DNA of 64,000 bases from Pratylenchus scribneri (taxonomy: Eukaryota; Nematoda; Chromadorea; Rhabditida; Pratylenchidae), in assembly GCA_030063045.1 (NCBI GenBank), contig JAQSEB010000014.1, forward strand, positions 248,001 through 312,000, given 5' to 3'. The notes below the pieces were generated by a model that did no database searches, was not told where the DNA came from, and saw only the letters and a program-made list of their open reading frames with translations. This document shows, in pieces, positions 1 to 14,100 of this stretch. Made by a program: the position numbers and the translations under genes. The stretch's first letter is position 1, and each line of letters opens with the position of its first letter.

Positions 1-13
1 TTTGCAAATAATA

Positions 14-160
14 GCCGCGCAGCGAAAAATGAGACCAAAATATGGCCGCGCAGCGAAAAATGAGACCAAAATATGGCCGCGCAGCGAAAAATGAGACCAA
101 AATATGGCCGCGCAGCGAAAAATTAGACCAAAATATGGCCGCGCAGCGAAAAATTTTAAC
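14..160. repeat. 31-bp tandem repeat
   Basis: About five head-to-tail copies of a 31-bp unit that contains GCCGCGCAGCG followed by an A-rich half (GAGACCAAAATATG). The unit is GC-rich compared with its surroundings. The last copies diverge (GAGACC becomes TTAGACC, then the repeat decays). The array may continue to the left of the window. It creates spurious ORFs on the + strand. Confidence 0.9.
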
Positions 161-646
161 TAAAAATGACCCATTTGGGGAAAATTTTAACAAAAAATCA
201 AAAGGGGGCATTTGGGGGGCAACTCGGCTCGGGGGGCACAAAAGGGGGCAAAATCTCAAAAAGGGGGCAAATGCCCCCCGTAGGGGTACAATCTGAGATC
301 CCTGAAGCAGACTGTTCTAAAAATCAATATTCAACTTAACAAAAACAAAAGTCAAAATCCAAAGGTAGGCTAGGCTTCATCGCAATCGCAATCGCAACAT
401 TTCTGGCTGTTTATACAAATTACAATTTTTATTCAACATTTTTCCATTCCAATTTCCAAATTACAATTCATCAATCCATCATTGATCAATTCTGATTCAG
501 CTTCCTCTTCTCTTCCTAAATAATAATTATGTTTTTCCAATAAATCCTGCCAAAAAACTCAAACTTCAAAACAAAATCCACTTCAATAAATAATAATGAT
601 GAAAAATATAAATTTCAGAAGAAAATTTAACTTGCAAAACACTAAA
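161..646. other. intergenic, G-rich then promoter side of LAMP gene
   Basis: Positions 175-290 are rich in G runs (AAGGGGGCA, CGGGGGGCAC, ATGCCCCCCG), and the rest is AT-rich with no credible ORF. Positions 612-617 (TTTCAG) are a good acceptor about 30 nt before the chosen ATG of the next gene and may be a spliced-leader addition site. This last point is inference. Confidence 0.4.
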
Positions 647-1850
647 ATGATGAAAATGATTTTGCTATTTCCGTTTATTGCATTCACTTTATTGGCAACA
701 ATTCCTTCTACCATTTTTGGCAATCGTTTTGCGGTTTCCAACTCAACAAGCATGAAATATTGCTTGATTTTGGAGGCGAACATCACTGGAACAGTGTACT
801 ATCCGACGAATAAGGTTTGAATTCAGAAATATTGACAAAAATAACATTAAAACATTTTATATTTTAAGTATGCGAATTTGACCAATTTCACGGTTCCGGA
901 AGAAGGCGTTGGTTTTGTCGAGATGAACCAGAATGGCAGTTATTGTGCGGAGAAGGAGTCAAAGCTTCAGCTCGATTTTGTGCCAGAATTTCAACCGGAG
1001 GATGTGTCACCATTGGAAGCACAGGAGAAATGGTTTTTTAATGAGGGTTCATCCAATAAATATTTCAATTTTCAAGGAGCATCATTTTGCAATTTGAGAA
1101 GAAAGACAAAGGGGCATGTTTCAAGCTGGCCAATTATTCCTTCACTGTGCACTACAATCAATCGATGAATTACACAGATACAAGTAAATTTTTGGAAATT
1201 TTATGAGGAAATTTAGGTTAGAAGAAAAATTATTTAAATAAAATAAATATAATTTAAATTAATATTTTCCTTAAAAGATGGCACCATCACATACATCTAT
1301 TCGCCGATGGAGGACAAACAATTCCAACAGAAATGGAATGCTGTAAATGCCGCCTTGTAAGGAATAAATTAAAGAAATTGATTTTCAATTATTTATTTTG
1401 CAGATTCAATTGCTCCAAAAATTGCCTTTCATTGCCACTGAAAGGGGAGAGTGACGTTGCCATCATTCAATTCAACAATTTGAAGGTGATTCTTAATTTT
1501 TGATTTAAAAAATATGAAAATATTTTTCATTAAATTTTTAAATTCAGATTGCTTCATTTGTGGATCAGGACCAACCAGTATTCGACCAAAATCAAGGTAG
1601 AATTTATAGTAAAATATAATTCATAAAAAAATAATTTCCACAGCATTCGAACAATGCAAAGAGGATTTGCGCACTTCCAATTTGGCTCCGGTAATTTTTT
1701 CGTTTAATTTAATTGAATTTTTCCCATCATTTATAGATCATTCTTGGAATTTCCCTTTCGCTGGCCGGAACGGTGATTTTGGTGATGCTAATTGCATATT
1801 TGAATGAAAGGGCACCGGCAGAATGTCAAGGATATGCCTCAATGCCATAA
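647..1850 (+). CDS. LAMP-family lysosomal membrane glycoprotein (one-base frame break)
   Basis: Type I membrane protein of the lysosome/endosome limiting membrane. Exons read 647-814, 869-1183, 1278-1356, 1404-1485, 1548-1596, 1644-1690 and 1737-1850. An N-terminal hydrophobic signal (MMKMILLFPFIAFTLLA) is followed by a luminal domain with N-glycosylation sequons (NGS, NYS, NQS, NYT, NCS) and spaced cysteines (KYC, SYC, FNC, EQC). A single membrane helix (IILGISLSLAGTVILVMLIA) follows. The short cytosolic tail ends GYASMP, and its GY-x-x-hydrophobic motif is the lysosomal sorting signal typical of LAMPs. C. elegans LMP-1 has the same architecture. One oddity is that the frame shifts by one base near 1076-1077 inside the second exon. 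The start at 647 was chosen because a likely trans-splice acceptor lies at 617. Family assignment is firm in outline, but the luminal domain is divergent. Confidence 0.72.
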
Positions 1851-2421
1851 TGATGGAAGGAAGGAAGGAATTGATCAAATTTTGATAAATTAAATTTATT
1901 TAACATCAAATCCGCCCAAACAATTTTTGTTTTGTTTATCCAATCAAATTCTTCTCTCCCACTTTGATTTGGCTAATTCTTCTTTGATATTCTCCAAACA
2001 ATTATTTTGTTTTCCACCCTAATTTTATGGCATTCTTCCATTTTGTTTCCATCAGCTTTCATCCAAAATTCACGAAAACATTTATTGGATAAATTTTATT
2101 TGAATTTACTTCTAGCCAGATTGGAGGCTTCAAAATTTAGGCCATAATTAACCGAACAAGGGAACTAAACTCATAGAATTTTTTGTTAAGTTTTTTTTGG
2201 CTGAATTTGCTTTTCTATGTTCTGCCCTTTTTAGGGGGAAGACAAGCGTGAATGGAAATGAAAATAAACATAAAAAATAAGACAAAAACGCCTTTTATTC
2301 CTCATTCAATTAAACAAATAAAACAATATTGATTCGATTCAATAAATTTAAATTAAAATAATACCAACAAATAAAATATAATATTCCAATTCAAACAAAT
2401 TCTCTCATATTTTCATCTTAT
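1851..2421. other. intergenic between convergent genes
   Basis: AT-rich 3' flanks of the LAMP gene (+) and the SNAPC1-like gene (-). AATAAA-like signals occur on both strands (for example near 2262-2268 and 2329-2346). I see no gene or repeat. Confidence 0.4.
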
Positions 2422-4956
2422 TCATTGTTTCTTCCGGGGTCTCCCACGATTTGACGTCTTTTTCTTTTGTTGCTGTTCGAGTGTCTTTTCGGCCAATATT
2501 TGTGCCCATAATTTGTCCGTTTCCGCCTCATTCCCTTTGATTGCCTCAATTTTACGTTCCAATTCCTCCCGTGATGTGGAAGATGTGGATGGTCCCGGTT
2601 GATTGTTGGCATCCACCGTCGGCTGTGGTTGGCTACTTCCTCCATCAATTTCCATTTCATTGTCAGCAGTGCGAACAAGCATCGATGCCATTATTTGATC
2701 CATTTCGGATGGTTCATTCGTGATTTGGAGGAGGCGATTATCTGCAAATATATTTATTATTTTAATTTTTGTACCATATAAAACTTTTTAGAATTAAAAG
2801 AAGATGTTTTCCTTATTAAATTTACAATTAATTTAAAATGTCTTTTTTTTATTCATTTAATACCTATCCAAAAATTCACTTAAACAAAAAATTCTTCAAT
2901 CCCACAAAATTGTGCACATCTATCCCCCACCCCCACCAAAAATCATTTAAATTTACCATTTTCATTGCTGCTATTTGCCAACATTTCGATTTCCCGCAAA
3001 ATGGCCGCCTCAACTGGATCATCGCTTCCCTCAAATTCGTGGGTCCTTGAACGCGTTGATCGACGTCTTTTTCTGGTTTTTCCTTCCTCTTCCTCTCCTC
3101 CTTCATTTATTTCCTTTTTAATCGCCTTCCTTGGTGATTTTTGTTTTTGTTGAATCGCCGAACTGCTGGATGGTTGATCATCGTAATTATCCATCGATTC
3201 ATCTGCTGAAAATGATTTCAAAATTGGTTAAATTAATCCATTTTAATTTTTATACACCTGCCATATTCCTGTGCCGACGATCGCGTCGAAATGAGGTGTT
3301 TTGGGTGAAGGCCATTTGCCGAATTTTGTTCCTTCGACTCAACAAAGTTTTTGGATGTTCTCCGGTGACATTTTCCATTTTAATTTGTTCCAAAATTGAT
3401 GATGAGTTGGCACCTTTAAATTTAATTTAATTGGACACTTTTGTTCAAAGTTAATTTTTTTTTCTTGGGTAAAAATTAAGTAAAATAAATACACAATTAT
3501 TCTAACCTGCGGATGAATTATTGCGCATCTTTGCCTCAGTTTCCTTAAAATATTCATTTTTAATTAACAAATTTTATTCTTTTTTTTTTACCTGAATTAA
3601 CCGATTCAACATTTCATGGGGTCCTTCCCTTGGGGCCAATGCACTTTGTGGTAAACCAATGGAATTATTTTGCCTTTTTTCCTCCATGTAAAGTTGGTGC
3701 AAATTTTCCAATTGCTAAAAATTTTAATTTTATTCAATATATCCCATCCCGTAAAATAATTTATTATGCCTTTTTTTTCTTATTTTACTTGTATTTGTTC
3801 CGGAAACAACAAAAAAAAACCTGAATGTTGTAATCTTTGGCGAGTTCACGTAGACGACCCAAATCCTCCAAATTTTCCAATTCGTGACTGTCAATTTCGT
3901 CGCCACCTCCAACACCATCACCATCAAACAAAGTGAAATAGCGATGTAGAAGCGGATTGAACTGTAAAAAATGTGGGCAATTTTTATATAAAATAAATTA
4001 AATTAATTTTTTTTTGCTTCTTTGAACGGAAATCGATATTATTTCCCGTTTACTAATTAATTTCAATTCATTTTTGGACTTATAGCATGATGCATGAATG
4101 TTGTCCTTCATTTTTCAAATTTGTAAATGTTGAATTTGCTAACATTAAAACTGGTTTAACATCCAAAATTACATTGGAAAAAAATTTTTCGATAAAATTA
4201 TAGTGACTAATTTGCAAGAATTTTTGTATAAACTAGTCAGTCAGTTATAAAAAATTTCAAACTTTAAAAATAAACCTTTCCATCGAAGGGGTAAATGGCA
4301 AATGCATTTGCTTGGATCAGGCGAAAAAGACAATAAAGTGGTTCGGAATAATCGTCGGGCAACAAAACAGTGGCCATAAATTCATACAAATCGTCCAATT
4401 GAAGCTTGGTGGTGAATACCGGTACAACATATTGATTGGGTTGCACAAAGTAGAGACTGAAATTGACAATATTTAATTATTTTCCTCTTTTAATAGTCAA
4501 ACCAGTATGTGACGAATATGCCAAAAATGCGTTGTTCATTTGTTCGATCCTCTGGGCCTGGGAACATTTGGGCCAATTTATTTTTGGTAGCCTCTGTCTG
4601 CAATTCTGGCAATTGAACATAGTCGGGCACAGCTCGATTGGTCAATGGGCCGAACATGTAATGAGCGGCATAGTGGAATAAATTCTCAGAGAACTGAAAA
4701 TAAATTTATTTAATAAAAACAGAAAAACTTGAAAAACCTCAACCAAGTCGGCAAATGATAAATGACCGATGAAAATTGTCGGGAATTCCATTTCATTGAA
4801 AAGTCGCCCAAATCGTTGCAAACTTATATCTTCTGATTCCAAAAATTTCTTTGCCAATGTGTCGATATCGTGTTTGATTGCAGCTAACAATGCTCGTTCC
4901 ACCTTTCTCACCTCCGACTTTTGATTAATTGGTTCCTTTTTAGGGACGGCCGCCAT
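2422..4956 (-). CDS. snRNA-activating protein complex subunit 1 (SNAPC1/SNAP43)-like
   Basis: Predicted subunit of SNAPc, the complex that binds the proximal sequence element of snRNA (and in nematodes SL RNA) promoters. Nine exons read cleanly: 4738-4956, 4503-4693, 4276-4456, 3821-3961, 3592-3714, 3507-3543, 3258-3413, 2957-3205 and 2422-2741, giving 538 aa. The N-terminal 200 residues match the SNAPC1 pattern in order: a helical opening, then RFGRLFNEMEFPTIFIG, a helical block ending in GIFVTYCLYF, and QPNQYVVPVFTTKLQLDDLY. The C-terminal half is lysine/serine/acidic and disordered, and it ends in an AT-hook-like NRGRPRKKQ, which human SNAPC1 lacks as far as I know. It is divergently placed from the methionine aminopeptidase, about 530 bp apart. 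Assignment is by motif memory and not by a search. Confidence 0.68.
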
Positions 4957-5487
4957 TATTTTTAAAAATAAACAAATTCTCTGGAATTAATAAAAAAAAA
5001 AGATTTGATTGGATTTGGAAATCGGAAATCCAAAGTAAAGTATTGAAAAACGAGAAGAATTAACAATTAATACAAATGTTTTTTTTCGCACCGCGCAATA
5101 GCCTGAATTTAGATATTTAATTTTTTTAGAGTTTGGGTTTGGTAATAATTGTCTGTGGTATTTATAATATGCAGTACGGATTCGCAATGGAATTATTAAA
5201 CAAAATATCTCGCGGTATTCAGGCTTCGCGGTATCGATCGCTTATTAATAATACCTACATGTAAAATGTTTATTAGCAGATTTGAGGCATGGCATATAAG
5301 GTAAATGGAATGGAAAAAATAATGCTATGCTTTTGCTTTTACTATTTTAAATTGCAAAAGGGAAACGGCTGGGTTGGTAAATGAAATGAAAATGAATGAC
5401 GATCAAAGATATCAATTGCGCGATTTTTAATTCTACCCTACCACTTATTTTAATTTTTTATTAGAAAATATTGTTAAAAAAAATAAA
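4957..5487. promoter_or_regulatory. divergent intergenic promoter region
   Basis: A 530-bp AT-rich spacer between two genes transcribed away from each other, so both promoters should lie here. A direct pair of CGCGGTAT-type words stands at about 5210-5236 (CTCGCGGTATTC and TTCGCGGTATCG). No ORF of interest is present. Confidence 0.4.
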
Positions 5488-7107
<1,620 letters not shown>

Positions 7108-7637
7108 GAAAAAATGTTCATAATGATGATAAAATAATGATAATTGTTTTAATTTTGCTCATTATAAACGTCTTTTTTTAATTGATAAAAATTTAATATT
7201 TTAAAATTTTCTGCAAAATTTTGTAAATATCAACTATTTTTCTATTTATTTTATTTCCCCTATTTTTCTTATTGGATTGGATTGGTGGGAGAATGAGAGG
7301 AGAATATGAATAAAGGTGGCGAGCACAGCTCCCCAACATATGTAATTTTCATGGTTGGCTTTATTGATTTTTTTTTGTTGGCTGTAGTGTCTCTCATTTT
7401 CACTGTTTGCTCTGCGATAGGTGAGAGGGGAGGGGAGGATGGGGATGGCTACTTTTTGTGAAATCTTTAATATGCATGCTTTGCACTTGTTATTATTTTA
7501 TTTCGAAAAATTAAAAGGCTGAAGAATGAAGATTGAATTGGAGATTTTGCATTTTGGATTTGGATTCATGAAAAATGAAATTACCGAAAATATTTAATTA
7601 TTTGTGAAATTGGGAATTGGCTAGAGGCTAGACTGCT
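7108..7637. other. intergenic, 3' flank of map-1
   Basis: AT-rich, with a short purine-rich stretch (GGTGAGAGGGGAGGGGAGGATGGGG at about 7420-7444 has several G runs). No ORF or RNA gene is recognised. Confidence 0.4.
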
Positions 7638-7862
7638 GGGGCCCATTTTAATTTCCGTCAAGTACTGGACTTGTGATCAAGCAAGTTCTTGACATAATTG
7701 TGTTTCAATAAAAAATCAAGGAAAAAGACATAAACACAAGTGAAATACAAGTGAAATACATGTGATTTATAGCAAGTAAATAGTCAATTGAAACAAAAGA
7801 CTTGACGTCAAGAACTTGCGTGATTACAAGTCCAGTACTTGACGGAAATTGAAATGGGCCCC
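7638..7862. mobile_element. 225-bp MITE-like inverted-repeat element
   Basis: The two ends are near-perfect inverted copies over about 65 bp: the left end starts GGGGCCCATTT followed by TTTCCGTCAAGTACTGGACT, and the right end reads AGTCCAGTACTTGACGG and finishes AAATGGGCCCC. The directly repeated tetramer TGCT flanks it (7634-7637 and 7863-7866) and looks like a target-site duplication. There is no coding capacity, so it is best read as a non-autonomous DNA transposon. The superfamily is not determined. Confidence 0.8.
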
Positions 7863-8178
7863 TGCTAGATCTTTATTATTAGAAACCGCAGGCCGAAATA
7901 AAACAAATTAGCAAAGAAAAATGAAAGAACATAAACAAATTTTTAAAAACCATGCTAATGCTAAATCTAAAAATCAATTTTCCTGCATTTATTATTAGAT
8001 GATGAATGATGATGCCAATGAAAAAACTATGTTTAAGTCCCAAGACCAAGACTTAACAAACTATTAAATTTTCCTTAGTTTTAAATCAATTTTTCTTTCA
8101 CCTTCCACCGATATTAATTTTTCCTTTTTTAATTAATTAATTTATATCAGATTTTTAGCCCAAAAGTTGAATAATAAT
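7863..8178. other. 5' flank of the SET1 gene
   Basis: AT-rich, no ORF. The acceptor-like stretches TTATATCAG (about 8142-8150) and ATTTTTAG (about 8151-8158) immediately precede the start codon and are candidate spliced-leader acceptors. Confidence 0.4.
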
Positions 8179-11100
8179 ATGGAACTGAAAAGTCCAATCT
8201 TGGGCAACAACCATTGTGTGAGGAATGAACCAATAAATCAACTCCAAACAACTTCATCTCTGAATACTCTCCTCGAACCGATGACCTCATCGCCTTCATC
8301 TTCCACAACTCCACCACCGTCTTTCACTTCATCACTTTTGGCACAATCAAATCCCAATTCAATTACCAGACTTGGCAACCTTAATGGACTTACACCTGTT
8401 CACAACCATCAACAGGTTAGTAATTTAAGATAAAGTTATGAAAAATTTCGATAAATTTATAGGATAAATCATTGATGCAAGCACCGTTGACTGCAGTTTC
8501 TAAGAGGAAAACATTCGATTCGTCTCCAACTAAAACATTGCAAAAAGACAATACACCGAAGAAACAATTTCAATCTTCGCCAAATCCAGCAAAAGATTCG
8601 ATTAAAACTCAACTAGTGCCAATGCCAAATACAAATAATTCTCTTGTTCGCCAATCTTCCAATCCAAATCAAGCGAATTCTACGGTTCAAATGAATTCAT
8701 CGACCCAACTGATGAATCCAGTGAAACCACAATGTTGGAAGAGGATGCAACATCCAACTGATCCTGAATCCAAAATGGCAATATTTCGAATCTATGGACA
8801 ATGCCCTGAATTTCCTGAAGTAATTTATTTACTCAACTCTTAAATAATAAAATTTTTGCAGTTAAATTACTTGACAAAGCCCACGGATCCAAGGAAATTG
8901 CCAGACCCTCGTCCGAATAATAAAAAGTTGAATAATGATTTACCGGTGCCTGAATTTATGGTTTGATTAAATATTTTAACAACAAAGATGAATGGGTTTT
9001 TACAGTTTGACGATGAATATCACACAATCCCACCAAGACGAGAAATTGCTCTCGTTGGCCTTAATGACAATATTAATGAAGCATTTTTGTTGCAACTTTG
9101 CAGGTTAAAATTCTTGAATGTTGCAATTAAATTCTGATTTTTCAGAAAACTTCCCTCCTCTTCCTCCACCACAAAAATTCCAAATGGTTTTCATCCAATT
9201 GATAGCCAAAATTCATCAATTGGTGTTGAACCTTTCCAATTGACCATTTATCGACATCCAATAAATGGCAGGCATTTGGGCTTTGCCTTAATCGATTTTC
9301 CATGTCGAAAAGATTCCGAGGTATTTATCAAAATTTCAATTCATCTTTACTTTCTTTTAGCTTTTCATTTCACGTCATCATAACAAAACAATGATGGGCC
9401 GTGAAGTCCAATGCTTTTTTGACCCATTTGGTCAGTCCATAAATAAATTTGATAATATTTTTGGAATCAATTTAAGCCTACAAATTGGGTGAACTTTACA
9501 AACTTGAAACTGGCAGAGAAATTGAATTACCAAAACGATATAAGCAAATATTCTCGGAAATTACCATTCGGCATATTCGCAATTTGTTGGCTGAAAAATA
9601 TCGAAAAGAGGATGGAATTGTAGACGAAAATGAAAAAGCTAGTCATGGAAATGGTGAGAAATAAATTAAAATAATAAAATGATTTAATTTTAGAAACTTC
9701 GAACAACAAAGAAAAATGCCAATTAAAAAATGTGAAAAAAGAACCGAATGTTGAAATTGACAGCGAGCCACCTAAAGCAGGGAACAGCAATTCAATAATT
9801 TTAAAGGTTTATAAAATTTGAAAAACATTAAAAAATTATTTTTTAGCCCATCAAAAAAGAAGAATTTGAACCATCCGCAACCACTACAGAAATTTCAACC
9901 GATAAAATGCTTTCCAAAACTCCACAAAATTCCGTATCTTCATCTAATCGATCGGAAGAACATTGTAAACATTTAATTATAAAAAAATCTGAAAAATTAT
10001 TTAAGTAAACAATGAATGTAATGGAACAATGCATCAACCGACCACCCAAACAATTGAAAGTCCTTCGAAACGTAATCGGTCTGTTTTTTAATTAATTAAA
10101 ATGCAATAATTTGTACTTTATTAGACCTACAAAATTGGGTGATCCAAATACGCCAACCAATGCCAATTCCATCATTCCGGAACCAAACACCACCAAAGGA
10201 ACATCATCAAATTTCATGCCGCCTTCATTTTCACTTTCACCAACCAAAATTCCATTGCCGCCAATTGCATTGGTCACTCCACAAAAATTGGGCAATAATC
10301 AAATTATTGTGCCGGAACTTCAACAAAAAACCACCATCACCGCCCATGTTGATGCTGCTATTCCTTCTTCATCATTTGTGGTGGAAGAGAATAACACAAA
10401 ACCGCAGGTTTTCATTTTACTTAACAAATTTCGATAATTCTTCTCATTAACAGGCAAGTCCCATTCAACAAACCATACAAACACCGAACACCACCCAATC
10501 ACCCGTTCCTCCTTCACAATTGTCACTGGAATCTCGGCTGGCCATCCTTCTCAGCCGGCGCCAGCAGGTCGCTGCCGCCCAACCATCTCCATCGACCACA
10601 ACAATGGCATCAAATTCTTGTCCAAGGCCGCGGTGGCCAAATCAATCAGTTCGATTTGCCAATCCACCGCATCCAATGACCCCAATTCGACCGCCCAAAT
10701 TGCATTATCATCATCATCGGCCACCAACTCCGCATCATCATCATCCAACCGCCTCCTATAATTCTCCTCATCATAATGGTTTTTCCAATGCTGGTGGCGG
10801 CTTCTTTCCAACTCCTCCGCCTCTTCTTCCTTCCACACCAATTTCGGCCAAATATTCATCATCATCATCGATGCCGAGGCGAAAGAATGGAGAAAAGGTT
10901 TGAATTAGTTTAATTCACAATTTTTCAATGAATTTTGCAGAATAAATTGTCGGTTTTAACGCAAATGTCAATGAATGGGATGACCTCAATGTTGGCGCTG
11001 AAAGTGAGACAGGACGTTGATCGACGCGTTGACACGGAGGCAATGAAAATATTGGATGAATTATTCAACGAGGAAATGGAGGTTTTTTAGTCAATTTGAC

Positions 11101-14100
11101 CAAAAATAATTCCGAATTTTAAAGAAGCGAAAAAAGCTTCAAGCCGAACAACAGCAAGAATCCGGTGGAGATTTGGAAAATCAACAGGATAAAAATACTA
11201 AAGAAGAACAAATTGGTGGTGCTATTTCCTCTTCATCATCATCGATGGATGCGAGTCGACGTCCACCGCTTTGTGCCATCAAAAGTAGCAATTCATCATT
11301 TTTCATGGACCAACTTTTTCCCAATGGTGGAGGAGGAAATAATGGCCAAAGTAATTTAAACTACCATTAATTATTGAATTTATTTATTTTCAGACTTTGA
11401 TTTCTTTGGGTCATCTATTAAATATCGAATTTCGGCATTGCCACGCATTCAAAGGGTTATTTTCGACAAACGAATTTAAAATTATTTTATTATAGAAACA
11501 AAAACCACCATCTTCACCTGAACCGGTTCGAAGGAAAAGGGCCCATGGATATCGAGAAAAAGGAGAGCCAGAAAGGAAGAAAATGAGACAGGAAGACGAA
11601 GAAGAAGATCATCAGAAAAGGACGATTCGAAGGTAAATTCGTAATTATTATGAGCAATAATTATTCATTATTTTTCAGGCGTGAATCCAGTGTCTGTTCC
11701 ACTCGTTCATCGCGCTCTTCTTCATCATCTTCTCGTTCTTCATCATCCTCAACAAATCGCTCATCCATTCTCGATGCTGTTCAAGATGTTTCTTCTGTTA
11801 CTGATGAAAATGAAGAGGAGGAGGAAGAAGAGGTGGGAATTTAAATATAATTTAAAAATAATTTTTTTAATCTTTAAAAATTTTTTGTGTCAATGTGTAG
11901 AGTGTAGTATTCCAAAAAAATACCAACTTTTCTTTTTTTGTAGGGAAATTTTTTTATTTTTAAATTTTCTCTCCCAAAAGTATTACTTTTAAGTTATTAG
12001 CTACAAAATGATATGTGGTATTGTGGTTTGTGAGCAATTTTAAAAACGCAGAGCTGAGGATTGAGGAATAAGATGGAAATTAAATTTTTTTGTTTTTATG
12101 TCCTAACTGGGAAGAGGATGAAAGATTTGGGGCGGGGGTCGCGAGTTCAAATCCCATCATAGGCAAATAATTTTTTTTTGATAAATAAAAGTAGGGAAAA
12201 CATTTTCGTTTTGATTTTAATTATATAAAAAGTAATTTAATTAAGGAGGTAACAACAACATTGGCATCGGATGAAGATGAAAGTGAAAAGGAGGAGGAAA
12301 TGGAAACTGCCGCTGATGATGATGAGATTGACAAATTGGCAAAAATGGATGAAAAAGAATATCGCGGAGTGGGAGGAGAAGATGGAATGAGCGAAGGAGG
12401 CATTCTGGAAAAGAAGTAAGTTGAAATCTCCTTTAAAAAAGATTAAAAATGACCCTTTCTTGTCACTCACATCAAATTGATCAGGCTGTCAAAACAACCA
12501 TCAAAATAAGAAAATTCCCAGCAATATTTGGGAGAGATTGAGTTTATGAACTAACAAAAATTTATTTTGAACTATTAATTATTTAAAATTTATCTTCAGC
12601 CACAAAAAGCTGAAAACGAAGACGATGGTGGCCACCATTCTAAGCGATGACCAAGAAGATGAAGGAATCAAAGAGAATTTGACATCTTCAACAGAGGAAA
12701 TTCCACAATTTGAAGGGAAAAAGAGGGGAAGACCACCGAAAAAGCAGAAGAATGAAATGCGTTCCGAAAGTCCTGATTTCGCCGGATGTGCTCGATTTCG
12801 AATTTTTGAGAGGAAAAAGTGAGTTTGAATTTTGGCATTTTTGAATTTATTTTTTAAAATTTTCAGAGTCGAATCCACTGACAAATCTACAACCATTTTA
12901 TTGTCAACAACAGGGGAAAAGGCAGAAGAAATTGACAAAACTTCTCCAAAATCGACTAAAAAGAAAAAGAAGTAAGGAAATTCTTCGAATATTTTTTGTA
13001 ATTTAAAAATTTAAAGGCCACCAATTCAAATTGCTGACGAACCTCCTCCCGCCATTCTTCCAAGCTTTGCGGCCGTAAAACGTCTAAATTCCCTGGAACC
13101 AATTTCAATACGTAAATGGCCAATGAGGACGACGGAGGAAAATGAGGAAATTCTCCATTCATTCCAAACGGTTAAATTATACATTAATAAATGTGAAATA
13201 ATTATTCAAATTTAGACTGGATTGGAATTGGAAGAGATTGCCTATTTACGCTTTGCTTTAGGCGATCTTCAACTCCGACAAGAATTGAGTGAAAAAATCA
13301 GCGAAGAAGCAAAGAGAATTATGTATGAAGCAAAGAGTGACCGGGAACCCTTGCCATATTGGGTCGAACCCGAAGACGCAGTCCAATCTCCGCCCCTTTT
13401 GGTCGGTTTTATTCAAAGAATAAATTGGAATTTATTTAATTGTAAAGCCAAAACCATGGGAGCATCCGAACAGGCCCGGCCGTTTTTACCATTTCAACGA
13501 TGCCGAATTGGAGGGAATTGTGCCAAATGCGTCAGGTTGTGCTCGGACCGAGGGAAATTATCGTCGTAAGAAGGACCGAGAGAAAGAGGTGAAAAATAAA
13601 TTAAAATTAAATTTTAAACAATTCCATCTTTTTTCAGCAATTATTGGCCCAGGGTATTCAAAGGAGGACATTTATGCGGCGAACGGCCACTTCCACGGCT
13701 GGCATTGCCAATGACCCTCAATATTTGCGAACAACAATTAGCACACAAGATGAGACCGCTGCCCGACAAATGAGCCAAGCTTTGAAGAGTGAAAGGGCAA
13801 TTGGTAAGAAACATTCACACATTTTTAAATGGAATTATTCAAATTTTACAGTTCGATCATTGGCCAATTCCACTGGATTGATGAATTCCATTGGTGGCAG
13901 TCAAAGTTCAGGGAATCTTGTTGGAATGGGCGAGGATGCGGGAGGCACTGGGAATGGGTTGAGCAATTTTGGCTGCAATCAACTTAAGGTAGATTGGAAA
14001 AAATTAAATAACAAAATTAAAATTAATTATCGAAAAAACTTGATGTTTGCGTAAATGAGGTCTAAAATGGTGAGACCAGTGATTATTGATTAATTATTGA

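Noticed and set aside
12120..12170. tRNA gene
   Set aside because: Only a B-box-like GAGTTCAAATCCC is present, with no A box or acceptor stem.
13216..13569. A separate 115-codon gene
   Set aside because: It is the N-SET exon of SET1 read on through an intron. The correct frame resumes after an acceptor at about 13448.
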